Below are positions 23,089 to 36,034 of a stretch of 64,000 bases of DNA, piece after piece. Numbering within the stretch: the first letter of the stretch is position 1; each line of letters opens with the position of its first letter. A program made the position numbers and the translations under genes. The notes beneath the pieces are model-generated. The model was given only the letters and a program-made list of their open reading frames with translations, made no database searches and had not been told where the DNA came from. This DNA comes from Zasmidium citrigriseum (Eukaryota > Ascomycota > Dothideomycetes > Mycosphaerellales > Mycosphaerellaceae): the NCBI GenBank assembly GCA_002786025.1, contig NHNW01000009.1, positions 192,376-256,375 on the forward strand, given 5' to 3'.

Positions 23089-25154
23089 TTGCGAGTTGTC
23101 GATTCAGGTAGGGAGTGAAACTCCAAATTGAAGATTTCAGCGGACATGCCGCTCTTATTCGCATTGATTCGTACGCATTGGCTGACGTCCCTGCGCGATT
23201 GTCGGTCCGATTGTTGGACTCGAGATCCCAGTGTAAGGAAGGCGGATTGCGGCGTCTCCTGCTTGGGGAATTGAGGCGCGACGGTAGAACCGTTGCTGGT
23301 GATGGCTGGTGTGGCACATCGACGGGCGGACCCGAGGTAATTGAACATCTGGAGGTGAAATCAGTGCGTGGTCTCGCATGATGCGAGACCTCGAGTAGCT
23401 TCTGTCGTCTGTCGTCTGTCGGTGGTGGTGTTGGTGGAATAATTGGTGATGCCGGCGGTGTGTGGAGGAGGAGTCGGAATAGAAAGCTGCAGAAAGGTCG
23501 ACGCGTGCGGCGGGCGGGAGCGGCACGCGCTAGAAGGCTTGGCACGCAAAGAGGGAAGGAGCGATTTTCGCATGTGAGTGAAAGCTGGGATGAAAGTGAA
23601 TTTACTTTCGCAACACCTTCCGCTTTGTGTCAATCCGACTCATCGCAGCGGGGATCAGAGGGGTCGTTGACCTGCTACATAGCTAGAAGTCATGAGCAAG
23701 TTTCAAACGGACCTCGAACGTGTTCCTTCAACATCGTGTTCGCTTCATGATCCCGAATACCCTTGCTGATCGGCGGAACAAGATTTTAGATTGCCACCAG
23801 AGTTCACACCCAAAGTTCATGAGTCAAGACAACTGTCGTCGACGAGCTCAAAGTCCTTGTTGCAAAAAATGCAATTGCCAACTGGCTGATGCCAAGTCGA
23901 GTAAATGAGTGATTCTTGGCAGAGCCACGCGGAGTCTTGCACAGCGATATTCAGCTAAGCTCATCGCAAGCCGTCCTTCTCGTTTGCTCCAAGACGATGT
24001 ATCTCCTGTGCAGATGTAAGCGAGTACATTCCAAGTGAAGGAGGCAACGTCGAGCAAGATTGACGCAATGTTGTACAGTCCCACTACCGACGAACACATT
24101 TCAGGGGCCTCGTTTTCTCGCGAACTCTCAGCCACTTGATTCACACAAATCCTGATATTTCGCATGCCGCCAATTTAAATGATAGCGACGGATACATCAG
24201 TCAGCCGGAACCGGATACTGGTGTGCTGGTTGGGTAAGAAGATGGCAGTAAATCCCCGCGTGAAAGAAGTGAAGTCGGGGAAGGAGCAATCCATGTTCCT
24301 GGGGAAAGCCGGAGCGATCCACGCGGCCTGTGCGGCATGGCAGCAGGGATCTTCACTTCCTCCCAACTCTCTCGTCCTCCATCTCTCCTCTCTCATCATG
24401 CCACGTCGTACGTACCGCTCCCCTCAGCAGCCACCATCTACGAGATACGCGATCGGCATGCCGGCGAACGCTCGAGATGCAGGCGAAGCTTCAGCGCCTC
24501 CAAATTCGGTCTGAAAGCGAAGCACGAAAGAATGCAATGAAACCCTGAAGGTCGCATGCTGTGAAGCTGCCCTGGTCGGTACGGTATCAAGGCTGGCATG
24601 ATGTGGCATCGAACTTTCACAAGGTATGATGAGGCTGGTAACTGGCTTCCAGAATCAACTGGAGAGTTGGTTCTTCCTGGATGATTCCCCTTCGATGGTT
24701 CTGCCGACAGCTCCGAGGCGTGCCAACATCCTTTCCGTGGTCTTAGACTTCAATTTCGAAATTTCACCCCGAGATTACCGACCCAGCTCGAGCTGAAGGA
24801 GAGTTGATAAATGTACCTTTGATCACCCGTTGCCGGATACTACCGTGCTCTTCTCTGGACATCCATGCTTCTCCGGATCTGGGCCACTCACAAGCAGTAT
24901 AGAAGGCGTTCTATGCAGCGATTTCATGCATGAAAGCAGACCCTCCGGCGCACCATAGGCCAATCGATATGTGCTTGACCCCGCAGAACCGAGATCCCGT
25001 CTCAGACGACGAACAGAGTTCCACGTTGCTGGAAGGGATCTCCATGCGTGAGATGCATCGCAAACATGTAAGATCGCAAGTCTGAACTTCGAAAATCCTC
25101 TCACCGCTGGCATCTTCTTTGCAAAGTCCGGCGGATCAGTCGAGAAGGGACTGC

Positions 25155-25160
25155 TATAAA
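25155..25160 (+). promoter_or_regulatory. TATA box of the ACS transporter gene
   Basis: TATAAA 41 bp before the start codon at 25201, which implies a very short 5' leader. Confidence 0.5.
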
Positions 25161-25200
25161 TCTGACGGCACCCCAGGCAGATCGCACACGATCACCAACG

Positions 25201-27015
25201 ATGGCGCTCAAATCCGATGCCCCTATCGTGTACTCCGAGCCTTCCTTGGATGCTGACATTGATACGCACACGCGGCAATGCGATGATGCACTGGACTTTG
25301 CGCTGAAAGGCGGCGACACAGTATGGGGAGAAACTGAAGAAAGACGAGTCCTCTTGAAGATTGATCTTGTCATTCTGCCGCTGGTAAGTCGAGAAGAAGA
25401 TCAAGCATGACCGTTGCTGATGATTTTGTCAGCTCTTCTTTTGCGCCATGATAGGCTTCGCAGACTCCGGAGCCTTCGGATTTGCTGCACTCTTCGGTCT
25501 GATCAAAGACTTGAAGCTCTACACCATGCAGGTAGTCAATGGCGAAGAAACGCAGAACACCGATCGTTATTCTTTCGCGGCCGCCATCTACAACCTGGGT
25601 TCCGCTGCTGTGAGGAGGCTTCGATCTTAAGAAGGCAAAGGCCATTGCTAACAACATCTCAGGGCCAGTATCCAGTACTCTATGCGGCGCAGTTCTTCAG
25701 CTACGGCAAGGCGTTGGGCTTAACATCCATCTATGGAGGAACACTGGCTATGCTGACTTTGGTCTGTCGGGACTTCCGCGATGTCATGGCCTTGAGGTAC
25801 TTCGCCACTGCCTTTAATTTTATCGTCCAATGCTTACCTGTGACACAGATTCTTCTATGGATTCGGCTATGTCACGCAACCGCTCATCATCATCATTGCC
25901 GCAATGTGGTGGAGGACCAACGAGCAGCCAATGCGCCTCGGCCTTGCAATCGGTGGAGCTGGAGTCGGTAACATCATCGGGACTGGCATTGATTTCGGTG
26001 CCGTGGATATTGGCGGTGCCTACGCTGCAAGTCCCTGGAAATGGATATACATCATTCTGGGCTCGGCAACGATTGGCATCGGACTCCTCATCTTTTGTCT
26101 CCTCCCGGCTTCACCGATGAAAGCTTGGTTCCTGCGCGAGAGGGAGAAGACCATTGCAGTTCGACGACTCGCTCAGAACAACACCGGCATTCAGACGAGG
26201 AAGTTCAAGTGGCAACAGCTGCGAGAGGCTGCTCTCGATCCGCAGTTATGGCTGCTCGGCATATACGCTTTCTCGTTCTCATTCTGCAACAACGCCATCG
26301 GATCTTTCATTGGGTTCCTTGTGTCGTCTTTTGGCTACACCCAGCGGCAATCTCTACTCATGTCGATGCCGGTATCAGCAATCGCACTCGTCAGCATGGT
26401 CTCGTCTGGAGTACTTGGGTCCGTCTTTCCCCGGCGTCGCATACTAATCGCAATGCTATTCCTGCTTCCCGGGATTCTTGGGTACTCATTGCTCTGGAAG
26501 GGCGATCGAGATAATAAGGCAATGTTACTCGGCGGGCTCTACATCGTACGTTGTGAGATGAAGTCGTGGTATTCTCGTGCTGACTCCGGCAAAGTCATCA
26601 ACATTCTTCGGCGCACTTGTTCAGATGTACGCGCTACTATCTGGCAATGTCGCAGGCCATACGAAGAAGTCTGCCGTCAACGCAACGGTTGTGGTGCTGT
26701 CACAATTGGGCGGATTCAGCGGCCCATGGGCTTACCATGGAGACGAAGCATCACGCGGCTACCCGACAGGCCAGATCTCATGTCTGGTCATGCTCGCTGT
26801 GAGTGAGGTGGCTTTCGCAGCACTCTGGTACGTCTTCGAACATGTGGCTTCTTCACGGTGCGATTGCTGACCTTGGAACCAGGCTCAACTACTACATTCG
26901 AAACAGGAAGAAGGCCGGCTTCCGAGAAGAGCACCAAGAGCTTGTCGGCGATCCAAAAACTGCATTTGTGGATCAGACCGACCAGGAAAATCCTGTCTTT
27001 CAGTATGCAACTTGA
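25201..27015 (+). CDS. MFS transporter, anion:cation symporter (ACS/Dal5) family
   Basis: Six exons: 25201-25383, 25433-25609, 25663-25796, 25849-26545, 26595-26827 and 26883-27015. The five introns are 49-55 bp with clear donors and the joined frame is 518 residues. There is a hydrophilic N-terminus to residue about 45, then 12 membrane segments. 'LLKIDLVILPL' leads into TM1, 'NLGSAAGQYPVLYAAQF' matches the ACS TM2 region, and the central loop ends 'FLREREKTIAVRRLAQNNTG' as in allantoate/nicotinate permease relatives. It would import an organic anion with protons at the plasma membrane. TM1 is atypical ('GFADSGAFGFAALFG' instead of the usual 'LDRxNIGNA'). Substrate unknown. Confidence 0.9.
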
Positions 27016-28186
27016 GACCTCGAGGTCTGCGAGCCTTATGCTTCGCTGAGCACCTCGCGGGTCAACGGCCGAACTTTACTCAGAACTGCTTCACCAAATT
27101 CGACCATTGCGTTCACAGTCGTGCGGTGTCATCACGGGTTCACGGACGGACTTTGCTTCCGCATTGCGACATTTGCACAAGACTACGATGCCGGATAGAT
27201 TGGCGTTGAAGCCGAAGCGATCTAGATGCCCCATACTTTCGTGGCGCCCACGTGCCGGGCGGTGAGTAGCTTCTGTGAAGCTTCAACCGTCTCCGTCTTT
27301 CTGGAGCTTGCATCTGATAGCACGTGTGCTTGACGATCTCGTCATTGGCCGAATGCAGTCTTATCAAACAGGATCGAGTCAACACTGTTTTCTCATTGGT
27401 AGGCACGTGCAGAATCTGCTTCCACTCTAGGATTCACCAACTTCATCTGGATAGCGGCTTGGTTTGAAAGTTCTACACACAATACGCTTTTGGCTTGGTG
27501 CCCAACTGCATCGAGCAGCTCGAACGCCGATTCAGAATAGCAAGAAGCCTGGAGATATGCGTGGCTGCACTCTCTTGCTCACTACTCCTTGCTTCACGTC
27601 TTCGGTCCTGGTTTGTGTCCCGACGAAATCGCCAAAAGAGAAACGCTGAACATGCGGCCAATCGATCCACTCAACGTACTACTCAAGGACACTCTGTCGA
27701 CCCGTTCGAGCTCACTCAGCTGCAGCCATGCCTCTCAGCCCGTCGACAGCATGCCCGGGGAACGGAAAGGCCTCCAGCTCTCTGACTTACACTTCTACCT
27801 ACTTCCGCCACAGGAAAGCCATACAGACTGCCAAGACTGCGAGCGTTTTCGAGACCGGACGGCATGGATCTGACTCCGCGCACGCTGCAAGATAACGGCG
27901 CGCAATTCGTTCGAAGTATGAGTGACAGCGCCTCGCTCTGACCTCGTGCCTTGAACGTGGCAGCCACATCTAGCAGAACGACTGCATCTTAAGCGAGGAG
28001 AGGCCTCTTCTTGACAAGATGAAGCGACGAGGCAACCGCCATGTTTTCGATCTAGCTCTTCTGTGTGGGAGGGTTGGCGTTTTGGGGTGTATAAGAGAAT
28101 CGGTCTGCTATACTCGCATCCGGGTCTGAGCTAAGTTGTCGTTTTCTTCTCTCTGCTTGCAGCTGGTGCTGGGACAGTCCGGCGAG
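27016..28186. other. Intergenic, no gene seen
   Basis: 1.2 kb between two plus-strand genes; contains the promoter of the large secreted protein (TATAAG at 28089-28094). No other structure recognised. Confidence 0.4.
28089..28094 (+). promoter_or_regulatory. TATA-like box of the large secreted-protein gene
   Basis: TATAAG 93 bp before the chosen start codon at 28187, a normal distance for an inducible fungal gene. Confidence 0.45.
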
Positions 28187-31100
28187 ATGGCTTTCTCCCG
28201 CGTTCTACTCAAGAGTCTCGCGCTGGCCCTTCTCTCGATTTCAGCCTACGCACAAATCGACATCACCGCCGTGGCAGAAGCAGGCCCACCTCCAACTCCA
28301 GTCATCGCCACCAACGTCCGCTCCCAGGTCGTCACTTACAACCACGTCTCTGTCGAAACCGCCGCTGCTGCCGAGCAGAGCGCAGAGGCCACCTCTGATG
28401 GCTCTGATCTGAGGAAACGAGCAGCTTGTGATCCGCAATGGCTCGGCAGTGGACCTGTTCCTACGCCGGATACTGTCGAGGCTTTTCAGAATAATCAGGC
28501 TATGAAGGATGCTGCTAATCAGGCGCCTACGCCTTCGGGGTACAAATTGGCGTATCGGAATTTGAATTCGACTGCTAATGCGCTTGGGTGAGTTGCAGTT
28601 CTCGAGCGTGGAGTATGTGATTTTGCTGATGAGTGGATAGGTATATGGGATTCACCCTCCTTGACCGCTATGATGTTGTCGCTTGTGCGAACAAGTGCAA
28701 TGTCATTGACGGCTGTGCGGCGATCAACATCAACTTCGAACGTAGTCCATCCAAGGATCCTTCGCCTTCTGGTGGGGCGTGCGATCAGCCTCCATCTACC
28801 AATCTCATCAAATGTACGTGATTCGTTCTCGTAGAGGTCTCGAGACTAATTGGGCCGTAGGCGTCTTCTGGGGCGGTCCCGTCAGCGTCTCCAATGCTGT
28901 CAACGATGGACAGTGGCGTAACGAATTCCACGTCATCAACGCTGGATCGAACGGTTATACAAACCAGACTGTCGACGATGTGACTGGATATACGTTGCCG
29001 GGGTTTCTTGGTAGCCGTATTTTGAACCCTCCTAATAACTGCCATGGCGAGAGCAGTCTCGTTGGCAATCAGGTGGGTATTTTCGGGACCCAAATAACTC
29101 TGACTCTGCTCACGACGTTCATAGTACTGGAATGATGGGTTGCCATTCGACACTCGACGCTGTGCAGCTGCATGCAACGCTCAGCTCTCTGCTGATCCTG
29201 AGAATCCTTGCTACTTCTTCAACACATACGTTGTCAACAAGAATGGCCAGCCTCAGGTAAGTCATCTTATGAGACCTTACCAAGTCATTCTCATGTCTGA
29301 TCTCAATACTAGGGCCAATACTGCGCAATGTACTCACAAGCATGGAAAGACTCCGATGGAACCCAAAACGAAGTCGATATGAACGGCGACAGATACACCT
29401 TCTCCTACTCCTACTCTTTCGCCAACTTGACCAACAATGGCCTCCCATGCGGTGGCTCTCCGACATCGTCAAGCCCGGCATCTTCTCCATCTAGCTCGGC
29501 TGTCACCTGCCCTGGATCCAACGGCACCACGGTCGTCTCCCACGGCAAGTCTTTCTTGATCGAGTGCTTCATCGACCACTCTGGAGGTGATATGGGAGGC
29601 GTTAGTGTCGACAGCTTCCAGCAGTGTATCGACTCCTGTGCTACTTCGTCTGAGTGCGTGGATGTATCACTCTCTGGAAGTGCTTGCTACATGAAACGCA
29701 GCCTTGGCGATGCTCATGATAATGGTGGTGTTTGGGGTGCGAAGCTTGTCGAGGCTTCAGCCAGTACGACTTCATCGACCAGTTCGGCTGCTGCGTCTTC
29801 GACGGCTTCTGTGGAGTCTGTTTCTCCCACGGTATGTTTGAAATGTTTCTACTTTGGATTGTGACTGAAGTGAAGTAGAGCACGAGCACGAGCACAGCAT
29901 CGACCTCATCGGAGTCTGAAAGCTCGACCTCGTCTTCGACACCCGCCAGTACTCCGGCTACTGTTGAGGCTGAGAGCACCACCAGCTCCACCTCGACTAC
30001 ATCTGCGGAGCCGCAGACCACTCCTGCCTCGTCTACTTCGACAAGATCCGAAACATCGCAGACCAGCGATACCACCCCTGTGGAGGTAGAGTCCACTACT
30101 TCTGCCCCAATTGACTCAACCACTTCGACCCCAGAAGATACGCCCACGTCCACGCCGGCAGACTCCCCGAGCACCACGGCTCCTGAAGATACGCCTACTT
30201 CTACATCGGCAGACTCCACGACTGCATCTCCACCAGAGGATACCCCAACTTCGACGCCAACTGAATCAAGCACCACCAGCGATACGACTCCCACGACTAC
30301 TGACGAGACTTGCTCTCCCACTTCAGTCCCCGGCGAGACTCTGACTGCTCCTGGTTGCAATGCTCTTTGGACGCTATCAGGCGTCACAGAGGATGGTGTC
30401 AACCAAGCTGGCAGTCCATTCTCCGCTAACATCGCCTGCGGCACCTTGGACACATCTTCGGTGACTGTCTTCCAAAACGGCTACCAGCAGACCTACAACT
30501 TCAACACAGATGAATCAGGCGTGCACTTCCCCTTCGGCATCTATTATCCTACAACGCTGTCTCTCTTCGGCAAGGACTCCAATGGCTACCCATTCATCAG
30601 CACCTTTGACCTCGTCTTTGGGTACGCCACGATGACGGTCAATGTCGTAGATGGCGATGGAAGTCCTGTCTCGGATTGCGAACTGCATATGACGGGTAGC
30701 ATCTACAACGCCCCTTTTGCTGTGACCATGCGCTCAGACGACACCGGCTCTGTCACGTTCTCGAACCTGCCATACACGAACGTGGATATCAAGGCCATTA
30801 CTCCGGATGGTAGATTCGCCGACGAGGATGATGTCTATACCGGGAGAGGATATCTTACCATGACCGTTGTGGACTTTGGCGACGGCCAGGATGCGAACTG
30901 GGACTTCTCTGGTGGATCCAAGGATGGCTGGGTCGGCGCTGGTGATGTGTATGAGTCTGAGCAATACCCCTGCTTGCAGAGTGAAGGCGTGTGCAACTAC
31001 CTGGAGCCTATCCAGTTCCCCGACCCACTACCTTGGTGGGGATGGCTGCCCTGGTGGTGCGACAACCCAGATCAGTTCTTCGGGTGCTACTGTTTCGACT

Positions 31101-33288
31101 TTGAGGTGAGTATCAACCATCGCACGTGTCATCCTCTCGCTGATTAGTGCTCTAGGACTTCTTCTGCGGACTTGACTTCTACTGCCAGGAGGGCGAGCTC
31201 TGCTTGCCTTTCTTGCCTTGCTGTTTCCCGCTTGTTCTCAAACGAGAGGTGGGCGGTGCCACAATCCCAAGAGCCCTTCTCGAGCGCCAAGCAGCCGGAC
31301 CGTCGAATGGTACTTCGGACGCATCAGATGGACCACAATACGGTGCTGTCAAGAACATGACCCACTTCATCGAGAAACTAACGGCCAACGTCCAACTTCG
31401 GAAGAACGACTCTAACGTCGTTGATGCATCCAAGGTGCAACAGAAGAATGTGTCGAGCATTCTGACTACGCTCTCTAATGATCCAAACATTACACCCGAT
31501 TCCAATGTGACGGATGGAGTTGTACCTGCTGCAAACATCACCAGAAAGCGAGACCCTGCTCTTGCTCTCTTTGGACGGGACCCAGATGATTATGATCTTT
31601 TCATCCGAACCAGTGAGCTTTGATCTCTACATATTCTCAGAGGTTCCTTGTACTGACTTGCTGCCAGATGGATACCAAATCGTGAAGAACACAGCAACCT
31701 TCAACGTCGACTCCTCAACCAAAGCCGTCTTCGTCAGGTTCAAGTTCATCACCAGCGAATTCCGCCGGGTTTTCGGAACCAATGGCGATAACTTTGTGGT
31801 CACCATTCAATCCGACAAGGGCAACAGTGTCAAGAAGACGTGAGTAATTGGCTACCTAGACGATGCAACATATACTAACCCCTCCGCGATCATAGGGGCG
31901 GAGCCAATGCGATTCCTCAATATCAATTCGACGAGAACGGCGCCACAGATTGGATGGAGTTGAAGCTCACACTCTCGCCAGGCGTCTCGAAAGTCCGAAT
32001 CGATATGTCGGTTGCGAATGTCGGCGATGACCAGTACGACTCCGCGCTTGTCATTGATAAGGCTGGCGCCATCGGTGGCTGCAGTCAATGCGGCAACTGT
32101 AACGAGTGTTCTTCGGATCCTATCTGCAGGTAAGACACGGATTGCTTACAGATGGGCTAAGACTTAGTGCTGATCTCCGTTGCAGCGATACCTGCCAAAC
32201 GCCACAATATGGATCTTGCAGCTTCTACTCAGATTGCATGGAGGCCTCTAAGCCCTGTGGCGGCGATCCGTCCAGCTATGCACTCGATTTCGGAGAGAAG
32301 CAGTGCAATCGCTACCTCAACAGCAATCTTGGATACTCGCTCAGTGGGCAAGGTCACTACTTTGCCAACTCGGCCATGAGCTGTGTCCAGGGCGCTCTGC
32401 GGTGAGTAACAGAGATCAGACTGAAGTTGAATTGGAGAGTCTGACTTGCTTCACAGTCCCGAGATCAATTGCGGCGCAACCTGCTCGAACCTAGAACAAA
32501 TTGCTTTCAACTCTCAGGAAAGCTGCTACATCAACAGCGGCTTCTGCACGTCCGGACTTACATGCATGGATTACGCCCTCGCCCTGATGACCGTTGGTCA
32601 CGAAAAGAAGATGTTCGACATCATGAGACACACGGCCACCACAGGCAGCAACTGTGCATACGCCATCAAGTCCAACCTGCAGGCCTGCTATGCACTTCCA
32701 GAAAGCGCCAAAGAGGTCGTCTGGGCGGCGTACTTCGGCACGTCCTATGAGTCAACCTCGCTGGATGACATCGATCCTTGCGGAACGCAGACTCCTCTGC
32801 CCTCTTATACCCCAGATCCGACTCCAGAGCCCACCGTCTATCCCACGCCAGATCCTACGCCGATTGAAGTGACGCCCGACCCTACACCGGAGCCTACCCC
32901 TGACCCAGTACCCGGCACTGGCGACTACTCCCAATACAGCTGCGCCAACGTCGGCCAATGCGGCACCTACACCAACTGCGGCGTTGGCGACGCCAACGGT
33001 GACAACTGTGTCTGCGGTACGAACGTCGATGGCGTAGCGGCTTGCTTCGTCGGTGCAACGCCTTGCCAGGGACAAGACTGCAGCGTTGACTCAGACTGCG
33101 GTGCCAATGAGTACTGTCTCAATGCCAACAGCTGCTGTGGATATCCGGTTTGTGTGAAGCTTGATGTTTGCTTGAATACGCTGTCATCGAGGGAGATCTT
33201 TAGAAAGAGAGTGGTTGATGAGAATGGGGAGGAATGGACGGCGACTTATGTACCGAGGTCGAAGAGGGCGAAGATGATGATGGGATGA
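28187..33288 (+). CDS. Very large secreted multidomain protein (PAN/apple-like, mucin, beta domains, Cys-rich)
   Basis: Eleven exons: 28187-28587, 28641-28813, 28861-29072, 29125-29256, 29313-29831, 29879-31105, 31156-31612, 31668-31839, 31896-32129, 32186-32401 and 32457-33288. All ten introns are 47-56 bp and keep frame, giving 1524 residues. Order: signal peptide (1-22); Cys-containing region (about 100-345, 'CANKCNVIDGCAAININF', 'CHGESSLVGNQ'), then a second PAN/apple-like unit (about 371-455); Ser/Thr-rich stalk with TSTP/EDTPTSTP repeats (about 460-620); an Ig-like or carboxypeptidase-regulatory-like beta domain (about 630-860); a Trp/Cys-rich patch ('WWGWLPWWCDNPDQFFGCYC'); a beta-sandwich region with 'VFVRFKFITSEF' (about 1035-1160); Cys-rich segments; a TPDP/TPEP linker (about 1366-1402) and a final Cys-rich module. 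Likely wall-attached or extracellular; partners unknown. It could be two genes, but every joint is in frame. Confidence 0.8.
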
Positions 33289-33868
33289 TCTACGAACTTT
33301 CACAGGAGTAGGGGCAGCAGAAGGTATTTTCACCATACTGAACCGAGCAGATCTCGGAACGAATTTGATGACATGTCGGCAAGTGATTTTCCGTCACTAC
33401 GAAGGCGAACCTGAACTCGAAGTTGGTATCACCCTTGGGGCCAAGCGATTGGTAACAGCTCATAATGGACGATGATGGTGACAGAAATTGGTTGCACGAT
33501 TGGGAACGGAAACCTCTTCTGGGGGGGTTGCAAATGCACTCTTGACCAGCGGGCTGAATATGTGCTGCTCCCTATCGTACGTTGTTCTCTACCAATGCCA
33601 TCCCGTCACATCACTGCTCGAAGAGCCTCCCAGAGAGCTGCATCGACCCCTGGCCGCTCATCTGTCCCTCAAGTTCTTCGATAGCCGACCGACCGCTCCG
33701 TCACAACATTGTGGAGGCCACTACTTCGCGACTGTGACGTGTGAAGGGACTCGGCCCTGGGACGCACAACAAGAGGACTGAGAGACTAGATAAACTCAAT
33801 ACCTCCGCTTTCAGAGGCAGTATGATTGATGAGCCCAGACGCGCCCCCTCCCGCTTCTCGTGCATCTC
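33289..33868. other. Convergent intergenic region, no gene seen
   Basis: 580 bp between the convergent 3' ends of the large secreted protein and the Cys-rich protein. No conserved frame found. Confidence 0.4.
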
Positions 33869-34396
33869 TCAAACATAGAAGTGGCTGGCCAAAGTAGCGA
33901 CCAACACCAACGTAGACGAAATTTGAAACACTCTCCCAGCAGAGCTATATTTGGTCTTCTTGTCTTTGATCAATGGACTGTTCGGATCGAAAGGGCCGTC
34001 CCTCGGAAGGCTTCCAGATGTCTCTAGGTAGTCACCATTTTGGCTGCGGCAAAAGGCATTGGTGACAGTATTGCCTTCTTGAGTCAAACAGTAGAGCCAA
34101 AGATCCAGTTTTGCAAGAGAAAACCGGCAGTATTGAGAACAGTGGTCGTCTGCGGAGAGGTAGATCGATGCGTTTGGAAAGTTGACGGGCTGAAGCTGGC
34201 CATTCTGGCAGCATGTTGCCATTCGAGGATGAGGACCTTTGACGCCGCAGTAACCAGTGTAGACGCCTGGGTCGTTTTCGTCGCCGAGAGACATGCTGCT
34301 CCAAAGAATCCTGACGTACTCCGTTCCTGTAGAGTTGGAAGGGCAGGTGAACTCAGACTCGGGGATGGAGGTGCCATTTGCAATGTAGGCGTTCAT
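33869..34396 (-). CDS. Cys-rich hypothetical protein with hydrophobic C-terminus
   Basis: A single exon of 175 residues from the ATG at 34396. About nine cysteines: 'EFTCPSN', 'GYCGVKG', 'TCCQNG', 'HCSQYCRF', 'LYCL' and 'AFCRS', suggesting an extracellular disulfide-bonded domain. Several NxS/T glycosylation sites are present. The last 18 residues ('ISSTLVLVATLASHFYV') are hydrophobic, as for a GPI signal or tail anchor. There is no leader at this start. A secreted product would need an upstream exon, and the region to 34560 offers none that is obvious. I do not recognise a family. Confidence 0.6.
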   Translation of the reverse strand: MNAYIANGTSIPESEFTCPSNSTGTEYVRILWSSMSLGDENDPGVYTGYCGVKGPHPRMATCCQNGQLQPVNFPNASIYLSADDHCSQYCRFSLAKLDLWLYCLTQEGNTVTNAFCRSQNGDYLETSGSLPRDGPFDPNSPLIKDKKTKYSSAGRVFQISSTLVLVATLASHFYV

Positions 34397-34853
34397 TTTT
34401 CTGGCCTTCAATTTCTTGGAGCTCCACAGAATTGCTCAGCTAAGATGAATCTCCGTTCGGGCTCTTCGCGGACGGCAGCAAAGCAGGCTCGACAGTGGTG
34501 GGCGACCAGAGCACTGAAAGCTCGACGCCGTAGACGTGCATTTATAGTGACAGAGCAAGGGAAAGATTTTGGTGCCAAGATCATCTAGTATTCCTTCCGA
34601 GGAGGCTTGACTGCGCGGAGATGCGATAATCGTGGACGGCTCTGCACCAGCGCTCCCAGAAATGCATGCGCTTCTAGCTCACGGAGTATCGATCTGCAAG
34701 GCTCCGCGGATGGCATTTGCTACGGCCACAGCCAAACCCGGTCGCTGTCTTGCTTCCCTTGCTAATGGTCTATGAAGCACCTGTGGAGCTCTATAGGCGT
34801 TCAAATCATATCACGGCTTGGCGCATTACATTTTGAGGCTCTCTCTGATTCAT
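34397..34853. other. Intergenic with TATA box
   Basis: Separates two minus-strand genes. A minus-strand TATAAA at 34540-34545, about 145 bp upstream of the Cys-rich gene's ATG, is its likely core promoter. Confidence 0.4.
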
Positions 34854-36034
34854 CTACTCTCCATGCCGGTCGCTCTCAACGCTAGGCTGCTCAATCAATG
34901 TCGCATGAATCTGGGTATCGACCAGAGTGTCGTTACCAAACACCGCCCTGAAATGCTGCACGCAAGCCGTTCTTGCTTCGTTGTGTCCAGCTTGAGTTGA
35001 GATGCCGTCCATCTTGGAATGACCTGTGTCGTGGAACGTTGCCCCTGAGACCCAGAGCGGAGGTACTCGGGTGTGATTCGCGTACAAGAAGGCCATGGCG
35101 ATGTCTTCACAGCCTGTCCTCAAGTTTGGGTATTTGTCTGGAAGCTTGCCTGTCATTGATGTCAGCACTAGTAGCAGAGGGATGGTCGACGAGTCGGTGG
35201 CAGAACTCACGAGCTTCAACGTAGTTTCTAAAGTCTTGCATGACTTGAGTATCCGCCCACCACAAGTCCATCCAATCGACGTGAATGAAAGCCGACTTGG
35301 TCAGTACCATGCTGTAGCCATCCGGACTCGGTGACATGCGATAGATGCCGTTATCTTCGCGACGTCGAATGAAACCAACCATCCGGGTTCGGGGTTGATG
35401 GAACGTCTTCCACGCTTGGAAAGCATACTCAACATCGCGAGGGTGGATGACCATATCGTCATCAAGGGCAAAGACGGCCGCAGTGGTGATACTTGGTGTG
35501 CGTCGAAATCGTTCATTCTTTGAGTTCTTTGATCGTCGCTCCAAAATTACGGGAACGGGATACTGAGAAATGGTTTCATTCAGGGAGGCTGATGGATCTT
35601 CTTCGTTGTTCCAGATGAGAAGAAGCTTCTGGAGGGATGGGATGCTTCCTGTCGCATAGTTGTCAAGAAACTCGGGAAGAGAGTCCGTGCGGTGGTAGGT
35701 CGGCGATACAATGCTGTCGGGCAGGTGAGTACGGCGAACTGAGCGAAGATTGCGGAGTTTTGGGAACTGACGTGAAGCCTTCGTCGTACCGCCTCAATGG
35801 ACCCAGCACATCTTCAAGCCCGTCTCCAGTCCCGCTCTCCGGATGTGATTGGAAGTCTGCTGGTGTTGACAGGGCCGTGCCTCCGATCGCAGTCAATCGC
35901 TCATCGAAAACCAGACTGCAGATGACTGCCATTGAAGCCAGCGTGGCAAAGCAAGCAGCTGTCAAGTAGATCCATTCTCGCAGCGGACGGCGATGCCGCC
36001 ACTCGAAGTCGTCAAGCTCAAGCTCAGAGATCAT
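34854..36034 (-). CDS. Glycosyltransferase family 64 (exostosin-like), type II membrane protein
   Basis: Exons 35772-36034, 35211-35713 and 34854-35149, with introns of 58 and 61 bp; 353 residues. A short cytosolic tail (1-19) precedes one membrane segment ('WIYLTAACFATLASMAVICSLVF', about 21-43), the layout of a Golgi glycosyltransferase. The catalytic part matches the C-terminal domain of exostosins: 'IVSPTYHRTDSLPEFL', 'LLIWNNEEDP', the DxD metal/nucleotide-sugar motif in 'FALDDDMVIH', 'MVGFIRR', and the late 'NCEDIAM'-type block, here 'RTGCEDIAMAFL'. GT64 enzymes transfer GlcNAc-type sugars from UDP donors. The acceptor in fungi is not known. The gene has no evident operon-like partner. 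Confidence 0.92.

Larger units (their letters stand above)
22253..25200. other. Long gene-poor stretch carrying a 54-bp repeat
   Basis: Nearly 3 kb with no supported gene. It includes the promoter of the OsmC/Ohr gene, the 54-bp repeat at 22791-23088, a further short perfect inverted repeat at 23281-23293 (ACGGT-AGA-ACCGT), and the promoter of the transporter that starts at 25201. Confidence 0.45.

Noticed and set aside
22916..23545. 209-codon minus-strand frame across the 54-bp repeat
   Set aside because: Basic, low-complexity reading with no leader or domain; the repeat explains its length better than coding does.
29641..30453. 270-codon minus-strand Val/Glu-rich frame
   Set aside because: It is the shadow of the Ser/Thr/Pro-rich stalk of the large secreted protein on the other strand.
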